The notes beneath the pieces are model-generated. The model did no database searches and was not told the origin of the DNA. It worked only from the letters and a program-made list of their open reading frames with translations. Below, in pieces: positions 1 to 10,604 of a stretch of DNA of 64,000 nt. The stretch is taken from positions 50,332,115 to 50,396,114 of the forward strand of contig NC_134573.1 of assembly GCF_050947875.1 (NCBI RefSeq), read 5' to 3'. Position 1 is the stretch's first letter, and each line of letters begins with the position of its first letter. A program made the translations under genes and the position numbers. The DNA is from Dermacentor variabilis. Taxonomy: Eukaryota > Arthropoda > Arachnida > Ixodida > Ixodidae.

Positions 1-924
1 AAGTCGGACAACTCTGTCTCTTCTTTGTCTCAAGTAAATCTTTAAAGTTTTCACTTCACGCCAATCCAAACGAAAGTGCAACTGGAGATAGACGGACAAC
101 GTAAATGTGAGATGACACTAAATACAATAAAGCAGAGCTTACAGAAAGCCAGTACCAAGAAATACATGCATTCTTATGCTTCACTGTGAACACAAAACAC
201 TGCGAAATGATCAGCTTTGTACTCCTTGTGAGAATGAAAAAGTTGCCAATCCATTAATTAGGAGTCAGCTTTCTTCAAATGCGTACGCGTAGAGCGCATT
301 TAACATATCTTTAAAATCCAAACGAAGGAGTCAATGGTAGCTTGATAGAGTCACGTCGCAGAAAGACGTGCGGGGTTGTGTCTATTGTTGGGTTAGACAA
401 AAAAGTGTAACAGCTGGCTGGCACGGTTTGACGTGGTGGACCCTAGTCCTGAGAAAAGCTGCTTTGCAGCACTGGAAGGTCGCTCAAGGTTGATCTCTCT
501 GCTAGGCTAGGAGGCAAGGCCGGACGGATGCAGCCATCGGAGAGCAAAGCCCATGGAGTGTCCTTATTGGCCGAGCATGACGCCACTCACATGGGCCCTA
601 CGATTGGATGAAAATGACGATACCTGCATGGGCTCGACAATTGGCTGAAAATGACGTGACCCCGATGGACTGAAGGGGTTATAAGCCCGAGAACCATCAG
701 AAAGAGAGAGACATTCTTTTTGCCGTGGGCCTCAGTGTCCAATTTTGAAAACAGCCGTAAGGATGACTTTATGCTGTTATTCTGCCTTTATCGATTCCTG
801 TACATAATGTGAATAAACCTTCAATTTTTCTAAGTCTGCATCAACCTCGGCCAACTCCGGCGTGGAATGGCAAGATCCAATAACTGGATGGCAGGGGATA
901 CGTTACCATGAAATAAAATAACGC
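1..924. other. No gene seen; LTR-like promoter and poly(A) motifs near 680-817
   Basis: I recognise no coding sequence here. A TATA-like ttataagc at about 679-686, a transcribed-looking stretch and an AATAAA at 812-817 resemble the promoter and poly(A) part of an LTR in plus orientation, but I could not fix either end or a target-site duplication. If DXO runs in from the left, this stretch is intron. Confidence 0.3.
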
Positions 925-1260
925 CGAGCTCCTTGTGCAGCATGCCGAGGAAGCACGCCAACTGGCTCGCTCGAATATAAACAACAGTGCATCAACACAC
1001 CACACTACAACCTCCGCCATTGACAAGTCGAGTACCAACCGGGAGATCAGGTTCTGGTCTGGAATTTTGTCGGATAGGCCGCTGCAAAGGGCCTAACTGC
1101 GAAAATTCTCAGCCAGTACCTTTCACTGTACAAAGTGCTACGGTGAGTGAGTGACGTGAATTACGAAGTTATTATAGATGGAAGCCAACTAACTCGTTGT
1201 CGAAAGTCACTATTCGAGAATGTGCATGTTGTGCGGCTGAAACTATACCACACTCCATAG
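925..1260 (+). pseudogene. Gypsy integrase C-terminal remnant
   Basis: In the plus-strand frames this stretch contains EEARQLAR-like residues just before the integrase tail, then a YQPGDQV-like segment and, after frame changes, a region resembling the end of Ty3/Gypsy integrases (RR..FE.VHVVRLK.Y). The same EEARQLAR motif occurs in the integrase of Gypsy A at about 24330-24360. Stops and shifts break the frame, and there is no LTR next to it that fits as a partner. It is a short dead fragment of an LTR retrotransposon. Confidence 0.6.
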
Positions 1261-2057
1261 CCACCATAGTTTTTAGACCATGTCATTCTTTCTGTTTTGT
1301 TTGTTTGTCGCAGGCAATCCATTAATGCCTTAGTGACTTTACCATACTACGCGTCAGCAAGCGTTCGTGTGCATGTTTCTTTGCACGTGTACTTCTACGT
1401 TCATCCTGTAGTTTGTGTACTGCTTTTAGCATCGAATCAATGCCCTTCCGAGGGGAGAGAATAATGTCGCACTTTGCAACAGGCGCCACAACTTTAGAAA
1501 GCAGAAGAAAATACGCCAGTCCACGTGCCATGCGCCGGCGGCTGGTTTGACGGACGCCACTGAAGAAGCAGATAAAGACCCTCTGATCCATGTGCGGGCG
1601 CTTCAGTTTTTCATGTGCTCATTCGACGGTTAGAGACGCATGCTCGACGCTTCAACTAGAAGTCGCCTGTTTTCGCAGAATGTGACAATAACTACCTCAC
1701 CAGTTAATCAAGTGCAGCAGTAACCCGTTTTTATATATGATAAATTGTGCTCCCCCCTCCCCCCATGATGAAAAATTAGACGTTAATCAACAACGTTTCC
1801 CCTATGGCAATGAACGTCCTACTCACTTCAGTTAGCAATGTGTATTTCCACAATCACAAAGCCTTAGACGGCAATTCTCTTGTGGATAATGTCTAGTAAT
1901 TGATTTTATTTTTTGCTACTACAATTTTTCATTTGCGTGTCCTACTTATTTTATTGCACTGTGCTTATACACGCAGTGAGGTCGCAAGTTTAACAAAACC
2001 TAACCGAATGTTAGCTATCAAAAACTTGTCCATTTATTGGCATCGCTGCCGTCGCAG
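1261..2057. other. DXO intron sequence, nothing else recognised
   Basis: No convincing gene. A minus-strand open frame at 1322-1591 has no recognisable domain. The last bases (gccgtcgcag, ending 2057) form the splice acceptor of the DXO exon that follows. Confidence 0.5.
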
Positions 2058-2193
2058 GTGCAAGTTGCGGCGCTGGTGGGCCCAATCGCGCCTAGGAGGC
2101 GTCCCGAAGGGATTGTGCGGCTTCCGTGACGATAATGGCATTGTGGTGCGCATACAGCAGTTTGACGTCATCAACATGCCAGACATGGCAGAG
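2058..2193 (+). CDS. DXO: DXO decapping exoribonuclease, internal exon (WWAQ/GFRDD)
   Basis: This exon belongs to the DXO/Dom3Z/Rai1 family, which removes incomplete or NAD-type 5' caps from RNA and degrades the body 5' to 3'. The frame (codons from 2059) reads CKLRRWWAQSRLGGVP and then GFRDDNGIV and a downstream FDVINMPDMAE. The WAQ glutamine corresponds to a conserved active-site Gln of mammalian DXO, and GFRDD-GI is a family signature. The acceptor is gtcgcag|G at 2056-2057 and the donor is GAG|gtaagt at 2194. The exon begins with the last base of a split codon and ends in phase 0, which fits the next exon at 10123. Exons with the earlier acidic metal-binding motifs are expected left of the window. 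Codon use and lack of stops contrast with the transposon debris around it. Confidence 0.88.
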
Positions 2194-2440
2194 GTAAGTT
2201 AGGTGCGGCTTCAGACGCAATTCTGTGGGAGCACAATGCATACTTCGACAATTGAATAGTGGCTGTGACACATGTTTGTCCTAACACAGTGTGCCACGTT
2301 GAATTCACCGTAGGTGACCCTATGAAGACAGCTAAATTGGTCAGTGAGTCTATATTTGTAATACTGTATTTACTTGCATAATGATCGCACTTTTCTCTCA
2401 CAAAAATTGACACAAATTCGGGGTGCAATCATTACGCGGG

Positions 2441-4043
2441 TTAAAGGGAAGCTGAAGAGTCTGTCGAATTCAATAAGACGCTCATATACGGATGCGGGAA
2501 CCTTATAAACCATGTAGGTAAAATTTTGGTTTTTCTTTTTTCGATTAGGAGCGACGTAATTGTCGGTTAAAATTGCGCTGTAGCTCCGCCCCCCGTCGAA
2601 TGCGGTGCGCTGCTGCTGATGCTGACGATGCGAGCAGAGACCGGAAACCGCGGTGTTGTGACTTCAACACTAGTGCTCCGTTCCTTCGCAGCCTCCACGA
2701 CCGTGCCTGACCGTGCTTGTTTCTGCGTGCGTGCCATCGTAATCTGCTTCGATTGACCCTGCATTCCTTTGCTGGCGCGTCTGCGTGTATGTAGAGTGGT
2801 AGTCAATGTGCGCAGCATCAACTGAAGTGGTGGGTCGATCATGCCGGCTTTCTGTGCAGCCTACGGTTGCACGAACACCAGCGATCGCGACGATGTTGTC
2901 TTCCATTACTTCCCACAAGCGCGAAAAGATCGGAGCAACAAAAGCAAAGACGGCACGAGTGTGGACTGACTGATGATAACTGGTGTTGGAAGGCCTTATG
3001 AATACACGAACTCGCCCAAACCTGGATTTTGATTTACTGCGAGCTCCTTCGTGTTAGCACGCTGAACAGAAGGTGCATGTTTATCTCCCGCCCTTGACGG
3101 AGGTTTCGTCGCAAAGCGCCGCAACTTTTCTATTTGCACGTGTGTTGTAAAACAGCCTGCATGCAGCTACCATAACGCAGTGCAAATGTAGAGTTTGCAT
3201 GTGCTGGAAAGCTGGTGCACGCCAGGACGCTACGCTCCCCCCTTCTCTCGCGCACAGCGAGAAACCGACCGTCTCACGTAGCCGACGGAATTCGCCGCCT
3301 TTACGACTTCGGTTACGAGTAGTGTGCGGATGGCTCACAGATAAAGGTCACTACACATACTGCATGAACCGGGAAGCTTTTCACGCGTTTAAACTGTCTT
3401 TGTAGATTGCCGACAGCTTTGGACAGCGTACAGATGCCGATGATCGCATCCCCGCTTACGTTCCACGAGGAGGCATGCAGGAACACAACACTACAGTTGT
3501 TTGACCGGAAACGAGCTCACTAGATCGGCGAAAGATCGGCGAGATCACTAGATCGCTTTGCGAAAAACATACTCACCGAAGAGCATTTACAACACGAGGA
3601 GATCCCAAGACTTCGCTTTTGTTCGCGTCAAAAGCACTGCTCGCACCAGCATCGTTTGCTTCTTCGAGAGGCCGGCTCTTCGCAATCGGCTCGTACATGT
3701 AGGGAGTAACGCCGAACTCCTCAGAAAAACGCAGTCTCTCTAAATTTTCCATTACCGTCTCAGAAAAACAGCACCAAACTACCTGGCACCGCGCTTCATG
3801 TGTAGCGGCAGCGGTCGGTTCGGACGAACACTAGTGTTGACGTTACGAGGCGCCCGACCAATCACAGGCGGAAATGAGACGCGCGAGCTGGGCGTGTGCG
3901 CTGCTGCACTTTTCGTCGAAATAAAATATATTTGCGCTTTCTTTCGCTCAATTTCGATACGATATTTGAATTCGGAGGGTTGAAAACCATTATGTACAGA
4001 TGTTCACTCATTTTTTCTGGAAAACCTTTCAGCTTCCCTTTAA
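2441..4043 (+). mobile_element. Kolobok-like TTAA-flanked transposon with THAP fragment (inner)
   Basis: TTAA at 2441-2444 is followed by AGGGAAGCTGAA, and the other end is the exact inverse, TTCAGCTTCCCT, followed by TTAA at 4040-4043. TTAA target sites together with a THAP domain inside the element are the known hallmarks of Kolobok transposons; piggyBac also uses TTAA but lacks THAP. The element is 1.6 kb, too short for a complete transposase, and only the first part of the THAP domain is readable. It sits inside the outer element at 2362-4749, so it inserted later. Confidence 0.65.
2841..2969 (+). pseudogene. THAP-domain N-terminus (C2CH zinc finger start), truncated
   Basis: A 42-codon open frame starts at the ATG at 2841: it begins [12 protein letters not shown] and continues to VVFHYFP. 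C5-x4-C10, the GC-N step and the FHYFP motif are typical of the first half of a THAP zinc finger (C-x2-4-C-x35-53-C-x2-H). The frame then closes at 2967-2969, before the second Cys/His pair. In the next frame a short NWCWKA stretch resembles the following W-rich part, so a frameshift or a splice donor is possible. Role, inferred from the family: DNA-binding head of the inner element's transposase. Confidence 0.65.
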
Positions 4044-4749
4044 CTTTCCCGCGAAAATAATTTTTTTTCCTCCTGTGTTTGCTGCGGGATGACAATAGGT
4101 CAACAAATAGGTGGCTGCCGCTTTATGTAGTGTGGGACACCAAAACAATAATGGCGGCCGGCGGAGCAAGCCGAACGCACCGAATGCGATTTTTTTTTCT
4201 TCTCGTGAGTACATTACGTGCATTGAAACAGTTTCTTCCGTATCAGTAATGAATAATGGTAATACCGGTAAGTTTGCGGCAATAACATAGCCATGTCCAC
4301 TTTGAGGGGACAGAAACAGATTGGCACGCTATCGTTGTCGCTTGCGATTTGTTGCGCACCCACAAGTGCAGACGAGAAGACTCGAAAGGTGCCTTTTTTG
4401 TTGTTGTTGACCACAACCTTTATAAAGCCTACACATAATAAAGGCATGTTTGGTTGTAACCTCTTTTTGTCATGGAAGTGCGGAAAGTGATGAAAGTAAT
4501 GAAATCGGGCATCTACTTAAGAATGTTTGATGCGTGCAGACCGCTTGGTTTGTCTTGAAGAGTTGCTCGCATAGCATTCGACAGATGGTAAGCGTGATCA
4601 TTATTAGCTAGACTTGGCACATGACATATCGCTGCGGCAAGTTCGGGGTGCGATCATTACACGGGAAATAAAAAAAAAGTAATTTTGACAACAAAATCCA
4701 GGGGTGCGATCATTACGCGAGTGCGATCATTATGCGAGTAAATACAGTA

Positions 4750-5844
4750 GATTTCCTAGATGGGGCATAGACTCCTGCGAGACAATGAAAATGATGCTGC
4801 CTCACCGATGTGCCAGTACATTTGTTTAGAATCCTTTTACCGCATTGTTGTGGCCGCCGCCATGTTTTATCACGTGATGATGCGTCCTTTGCTTGCCTCA
4901 GCCATACTCCACTGCCTCTGTTTATACAGACAGCACAAGACAGTGCAGCAAGTCGTTGTTCTGGCGTTTGCTGTGAACAATGACTGCGTCAACGTCACGA
5001 AACATCGGTGAACTTATTTTTTTTAAAAATTTACCGTAATTTTTCTGGGGTGACCATACAGTGGGAAAAAAATCGTTTGCGTTGGTATATATGCACTCTT
5101 CATTCATGAATAACAACAACAAAAAAAGGAAATAAACTTATGAGAATTAAAAATGTGATGCATATTTATGCACACAGTTCAAGGCTTTGAAAATCCGCAC
5201 AGGAGAATATTTCGCAAGTCTCAAATGTTCCCGCTCTTACACTAATACGTACGTCCATAGTGTAATCGAACTGTGTAGATGCGCGCATTCAAGAAAACTG
5301 TTTGGTTATGTGCCCATCAAAAAAAGCAACATGTGTGACAAACTTCCGCTAATCTTCATCTTATCACCAACCAGCTGGGGCAATTAGTTTTTGCGAGTTT
5401 AAAAAAGAAAAGGAAAAGAAACGGAAACGCATGCACGGCGGCATCCTTCCTATGCGCACCCCTGTGAGCACTAAACAAGTGAGAAACAAGCGGTCGCCTT
5501 TTGAGCGATTAGTAAACATTTGAGCGATTAAAGCGATCCAAACGGCCGCCCGCCTGCACGCGTGCCAATGCTCGAGCGGTAGTATATAGCTGTGCGGGAG
5601 CAAACTAGCTCTAAAACAAACTATGGAACGAAAACTGAGAGAGGGAGGCACGAGAAAAAAATTCCCTGTATTCCCACATAGTGGCAGTACATGCCAAAAA
5701 AGAAAAAGTTAGGAAATAGGCGCGCTTTTTAAACGTACAGAGGGCGCTGTAAGTATACGGAATCGACCATTTTGGGCTTGTTTGTGGCGCCTTATATATA
5801 CGTCATTGACCCTCAAAGGGTTAATGGTCACAATGAAATTTGGG
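4750..5844. other. DXO intron, no feature recognised
   Basis: Apart from homopolymer runs and a GC-rich patch near 5540-5580, I see nothing I can name in this stretch. Confidence 0.4.
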
Positions 5845-6084
5845 GCAGCTCAAACACATGCACGAGGAGCCAAGCCCGCAGAGCTTCTTTCAAACTATAC
5901 AATTGAACCTCTAAATGACGGCAGTATAACATACCTCAGAGGCCCCAAAACTACCAGCAGCATTGACAAGTACGTAACAGGTCCAGTTGCCCGAAACTTT
6001 ACCTGGTGCACCGACTTGGAAACATGCCGGAGTGACCATTACCCAATTCTTATATCAGCTGTCTGTTTGCAGTTGTCACCATGA
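5845..6084 (+). pseudogene. LINE endonuclease C-terminal fragment
   Basis: This frame carries THARGAKPAELL, LNDGSITYLRG, SSIDKYV and finally TWCTDLETCRSDHYPIL. These match the last motifs of apurinic-type LINE endonucleases (R-G-x-x-L, ...G-x-x-T..., S-x-I-D, and S-D-H-x-P-I), whose job is to nick the target DNA. The N-terminal half with the catalytic Glu is absent, so the domain is dead. It is continuous with the RT debris downstream. Confidence 0.7.
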
Positions 6085-6679
6085 AAATTCCTTACAAAAT
6101 CTACAGATTGGGACGCATGCAAGGACGCTGCAGGCAAGGGAATTACTGCTGCAACCCAGGACAAGGAATTACTTACGGCAATGGCTCGTTATCTGAGGAA
6201 ATGCACCTGAATTTCCACTAAAGAAGTCAGCTTACTGCCAAATGACGAGGAATTTGAAAGATTGTGTGCCAGTCGCAGGCAAGCTGAAAGTAAATGCCTT
6301 GAAGACCTCCGTGCCTGTCGACGGGCACAACGTCGGTATCTGGCGATACTACGATAAACGTAGTCGGCAAAGATGGCGCGACTTCTGTTCCACATTGTAT
6401 GTGCGTCAACCTGTAGCCAAAATTTGGCCAATCCTTAGAGGTATGCGCACGCCACCCCAACAGCTTCACCCATTTGCTGTTCTCTCTCTGCATTAACGAA
6501 ATTCCCTCAAAGAAATCTCAGATGAATACTGCAGACTACTGTCAGCAGGTTCAAAGCCTTTCATTTTCTCCACAGATAGTCAGTGTGGTATCCCACAGGC
6601 GGCAGTGCCAAAGTTGGATCTGCCTTTCACAATTGAAGAGCTTACCACTGCTAATTCTGAATCAAGCAGACACACATCT

Positions 6680-7434
6680 CCGGGCCAGGATGAAATAAGC
6701 TATAAAGCCATCGCAAAGTGGCCCCACACCTCCCGATTGTGACTCCTGGAATATTATAATTCTTTGTGTATGTCTGGTGAAGTCACAACAGAATGGAAGC
6801 TGGCAAAAATCGTGCCGATTCTGAAGCCTTTCAAGCAGCCAACAAGCTACGCGTCTTTCTGGCCCATTGCACTACTGAGGTGTGTAGGCAAGCTTATGGA
6901 GTGGATGATCTACTAACGTATTACATAGTTCCTTGAAAGCCACAATAAGTTTCCCCAAGAAATTAACAGCTTCTGCCAAAACAAGTCTACTATTGATAAT
7001 GTCATCGCCCTCGTCTCTTCACTTGAAGAGGACATTCATGCTGGGTGCATCCCGACGGCAGTTTTCCTTGACACAAGGAAGCTTTTGACTTCCTTTTTCA
7101 CCACGCCATTCTCGCAGCTTTGGCTAGCCTTGGCCTCGGAGGAAAGCTATACAAGTGGATAGAAAACTATTTAACAGAGCGGAAAGCATTTATAAGTACT
7201 CCAAACGGACCTATAGAATCTTGCACAGTGGAGGAGGGCGTACCCCAGGGTGTGCTCAGCCCGCTCCTATTCAATCTCACCCTGATACACATAACAAGAA
7301 ACCTGCCGCGAGGAGTACACATCGCAATCTATGGCGATGATATCTGCGTCTGGGGCACATCAAGTTCGCGCTATATCACCCAACAACGACTTCAAAAAGC
7401 ATTACTGAAGCTCTCCATGTATTTAGCTCCCTGA
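6680..7434 (+). pseudogene. LINE reverse transcriptase, broken
   Basis: The stretch starts with a GQDEISYKAI-like motif, continues with WKLAKIVPILKP, and after frame changes gives an open part at 7120-7434 with LYKWIENYL, GVPQGVLSPLLFNL and IYGDDICVWG. The last is the catalytic box, here YGDD. At least one stop (about 6740) and several shifts lie upstream. The order and spacing are those of I/Jockey-type reverse transcriptases. Confidence 0.78.
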
Positions 7435-7859
7435 GGTCTTCATCTCTCACCAGAAAAAAAAGCACAGCCGTGGCTTTCACTAGAAAAAAAATGACCAAAT
7501 ATCTGCTCTTAGTGAGTGGATAACTGCTGCCGTACGTACGGTCTCAGCGATTCCTTGAATTGTGATAGACAGAAATCTCTCTTGGTCACCTCAGGTAAAA
7601 AAAACTACTTCATGTAAACAACTTCATGTACCACGTCCGCATAACCCACAGTAAGTTTGGCTTTGGCCATGCTGTACAAATCTTGCACCTTCCTCTGATT
7701 ATTCAGCCACAGAAATTACTGCCTCAGACTTTTCCTCCCTAGACACTTTCCCCTCTAGATATACAGCAGTTTGTAGCGGTGTAAATGGTACAAAGACTCG
7801 CATACCACAGGGCGCGCAGCTGCAGACTACTCTCCTCTATTTAGCTGAGAAATATACTC

Positions 7860-8510
7860 AGCACACCTACATCCACACTAATGCCTCAACCACTCAAGAG
7901 ACTTCCTCCTGTGGTCTTTACGTGCCCTCAACAGGACAAATGCTTTCTTATTGGCTGCAGCGGAGGATATCCTCAATGACAGCAGAGCTTCACGGCATAA
8001 AAGAAGCTGTCCTCTATATACTGCGCCGAGCGCCTGATCAATGGGAGATTTTCACTGACTCTAAAGGAGCACTACAAACATTGTGCAATCTGTTAAAAAA
8101 AACAATCATCAGCCTGTTCCTTTCAACATTGCGTACTTGCATCACTTTGATACAGTGGCCTTTACATCAGGCCACTGTATCAAATTTCAATGGATACCTG
8201 CTCTTTGTGGTATTCTGGCCAACAAAAAAGCAGATGAAGCGGCACGCAAAGGTCTTCAACGCCAAAACTATAAGTGGATTTATTTTACTAGATCTCATGC
8301 TTCCCAACTAGCTAAAAGATTTGCTTCTGAAGAAAAGGATCAGCTGTGGATCTTGCCAACCAAGCAATACCCTTTCCTTTACTTAATCGACCCAAATCTC
8401 AGATCCAGACTCCCATCAAACATTCCTCTCCATTTGGAAAATCTATATCGTTGTCTTCGTCTGAACACCGCTTATAGAAACGGCTTGCGGTACACTTTGA
8501 TCAACTGACA
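7860..8510 (+). pseudogene. LINE RNase H domain and downstream region
   Basis: One frame (7922-8100) reads MTAELHGIKEA and WEIFTDSKGAL, the second and third catalytic blocks of RNase H (E and D). A second frame from 8083 reads IKFQWIPALCGI and KKADEAARKG, where the usual His of the PxHCGI block is Leu. The downstream residues (LRLNTAYRNGLRY) lead to the Cys/His tail. A frameshift near 8080-8100 separates the halves, and a perfect inverted repeat lies at 8146-8184. Confidence 0.72.
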
Positions 8511-9030
8511 AGTCCACACTGCAACAACTGTGGCTCAGCTGAAACCGTGGAGCATATTCTGTTTGAATGTCGAGCGTATGTCGACGATCGTGCATTCTAT
8601 GAACATTGCGTGCATTCGCTTACACAGAGACCTTTCTCATTTGACTGTGCCTTAGGCCCTTTAGCCTGCCTCACACAACAGAGGCGTGCAATGAACTTTT
8701 TATTCACATACTGAGAAAACATTGGTCAACTCAACAAACTTTAGTTCTGCTCTGTCACCCTCATGTGCCTATCATGCAGCAAATTCTGTCACCTCATTGT
8801 GGGACGGTGCATTCACTGAAGGACTTTACCATAGCACGCCATTGCCGATGAGTCAGAAAACTCAGTGCCCATTTTTTTTACTTATTCCTTTTTTCTTGTG
8901 CCTCTCTCATTTCTTTCTTTCCCCAGTTCCCTTCTCCATATAGAGTAGCATGTCAGCAATGTCTGCACGTCGGTTAAAATCCCTGCCTTTCATTAAAGGG
9001 TTCCCTCTCTCTCTCTCTCTTCGGGCACAC

Positions 9031-9587
9031 TCGGAAGGAAGTTCTGTGTGTCCACTTAGTGTAACACAACAACTGGGTGCCACAATAAAGCATTGGAAAA
9101 GAAATGCTTGTTCTGCTGAATCTTAAGTCATTAGACTCCACGCAGAACTTTCATTTTTGTGAACAGCGCCAGCCTTTATGGATATTCCTCGCTTTGGAAG
9201 CCTGTCATCGCTGTTGCGACAATAAATAAGAAATATAGATGCCATATCACATTTATTGCTGCGATTATATAATAATATTTGAATATAAAATAATATTCAA
9301 TGCAAATAAAAGCAGAAACAGAAATAGTGAGATTTACTAGAACATTCTCGCAGTGACGGGAAAAAAATTAGTAGAACGAGCGGCTGATTCATTTACTTCG
9401 CGCCAGTCCCACATAAACGAAGCAGCAACAAGCACAACAAATCCGGTGGTCCAGAAAAGACTTCTCCAAGGGGCTTATTCCACATTAGAACAACACCCGT
9501 TCAAGAAAAAAAAAACATCTAGAAAGTATATGTATGCACAGCCTATGTGGAACCACATTAAGAGTGTACCAAAGAACAAGCCCAGCC
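9031..9587. other. DXO intron, AT-rich, no feature recognised
   Basis: An AT-rich patch at 9260-9330 with repeated aataatattt motifs; no coding sequence seen. Confidence 0.4.
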
Positions 9588-9725
9588 CGACCTGAGCCCG
9601 CTGCCTCAAACCTGGCCCCCACCCGAAGCCCGGAGCTTCAGGCCCGGGCCCGGCCCAAGCCCGCTGTGAACACTACTTTACCCGACCCGGCCCGTGGGCG
9701 GGGCTGGGCCCGGGTTTTCGGATAG
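9588..9725. repeat. GC-rich low-complexity CCCG/GGCCC tract
   Basis: A tract dominated by cccg, gcccg and ggccc words, such as gcccgggcccggcccaagc. It looks like an expanded short-word repeat rather than coding DNA and stands out sharply from its AT-rich surroundings. A short related patch lies at about 18779-18803. Confidence 0.6.
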
Positions 9726-10122
9726 GGCCGATATCATGCAGTGCTCCACCCTGTACTGCGTCAATTTGTAGAGGCTTCCACAAGTGGAAACATTTTGAGA
9801 TAACTGTTGAGGCTCCACATTCTGCATCCTTATGCTTTATTAGTGCCAACGTCACTTGTAAACTACATCTGCGTCTATCTCAACTCTATCGAGCTGTCAT
9901 GATAAGCTGTGAACGGAGAGCAGAATTCTTGGTATGGAGATGAAGTATTTGTTTAACGTCGCATAGAATGATCACACAAAATAGCTTGGAAAATGCGCCC
10001 TGTGTTCCAATCGTGATGTTGCTTTACTCAAAGGTATTCTTATATAACTTCTCTCATTTGATAGCTCTGTACAGTGTAAAGCATCTGCTGCAATATTTCA
10101 GTTTTTCCCATTTTGATTACAG
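9726..10122. other. DXO intron end with splice acceptor
   Basis: Nothing recognisable except the acceptor, a pyrimidine-rich tract (gtttttcccattttgattac) ending in ag at 10121-10122. Confidence 0.5.
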
Positions 10123-10208
10123 GGACTGTGGTCGGAGGATGTGTGCATGCTATTCTGCAACCAGCTGCTTTCCTTTATCAAAGAACACGTCGAAGGGAAT
10201 GACGGAAG
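10123..10208 (+). CDS. DXO: DXO, penultimate exon
   Basis: The frame follows directly from the phase-0 end of the exon at 2193. It reads GLWSEDVCMLFCNQLLSFIK and then EHVEGNDGR. The W-x-x-x-V-C-x-x-F-x-x-x-L-S-F-(I/L)-K pattern matches the late helix of DXO/Rai1 proteins that follows the GFRDD segment. The donor is GAAG|gtcaga at 10209, leaving two bases of a codon, which the first base of the exon at 15050 completes. The exon is 86 bp. Confidence comes from homology and from phase agreement on both sides. Confidence 0.85.
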
Positions 10209-10604
10209 GTCAGACAATTTCCTATCTTTTATTTCTCCTTATCTTGTTCTTCGAGTCTCGTTATTTATTTTACCTTCTTTGTTTGTTCCTTGTCAAACGT
10301 TGATGGTCTATACTAAGGTTGGTCCTTATGAAGATGCGACCTATGACGATCAGCAAAACCTGGAGAGGGCAGATAAGTCAACAATGGATCTCTTGGGCAT
10401 GTAGGCCCCTCTGGGCTGTACTTTTTGGCAATAAAGTAGCCTCGCCACCTACGGGAATTTGACTGAGCAATGTCGGATGTTCGATTGCCATAGTCGAAAG
10501 TTCGAATGCTTCTTTTTTTTTTTTTGACGTGGTGAGCTTGAATTTCACCTCCTCCAGTGCACTACATCTGCAGGCTTGGAGGGATGCCTGACACCGGCAA
10601 AATA
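10209..10604. other. DXO intron start, no feature recognised
   Basis: Contains a T-run at 10513-10525 and AT-rich sequence. The end of this stretch merges into the 5' region of an RTE copy. Confidence 0.4.

Larger units (their letters stand above)
2362..4749. mobile_element. TA-flanked inverted-repeat DNA transposon (outer), split by a THAP element
   Basis: The left end 2362-2390 and the right end 4721-4749 are inverted copies matching at 28 of 29 positions. The ends read TACTGTATTTACT inward, so the element is CTGTATTTAC... flanked by TA, the duplication expected of Tc1/mariner-type transposons. Sub-terminal GATCATTA/GGGGTGCGATC motifs are repeated at 2420-2436, 4646-4660 and 4701-4716. Removing the inner insertion leaves about 0.79 kb with no transposase, so it is a non-autonomous copy. 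Superfamily is inferred from the TA flanks only. Confidence 0.7.
5845..9030 (+). mobile_element. I-type LINE (EN-RT-RNase H), decayed, 5' truncated
   Basis: Plus-strand non-LTR retrotransposon lying in a DXO intron. In order it has the C-terminal part of the endonuclease (5845-6084), a linker, the reverse transcriptase (about 6680-7434), an RNase H domain (about 7860-8260) and a Cys/His tail near 8510-8570 (H-x2-C-N-x-C style, with AETVEHILFEC-like residues). The 3' end is marked by cattaaagggttccc and a (ct)n run at 9006-9027. An RNase H downstream of RT is typical of the I group of LINEs. Many stops and shifts make it inactive, and the 5' part is missing, as is usual for target-primed insertion. 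Confidence 0.8.

Noticed and set aside
1322..1591. 89-codon minus-strand open frame, basic composition
   Set aside because: Considered as a transposase piece, but no motif could be identified.
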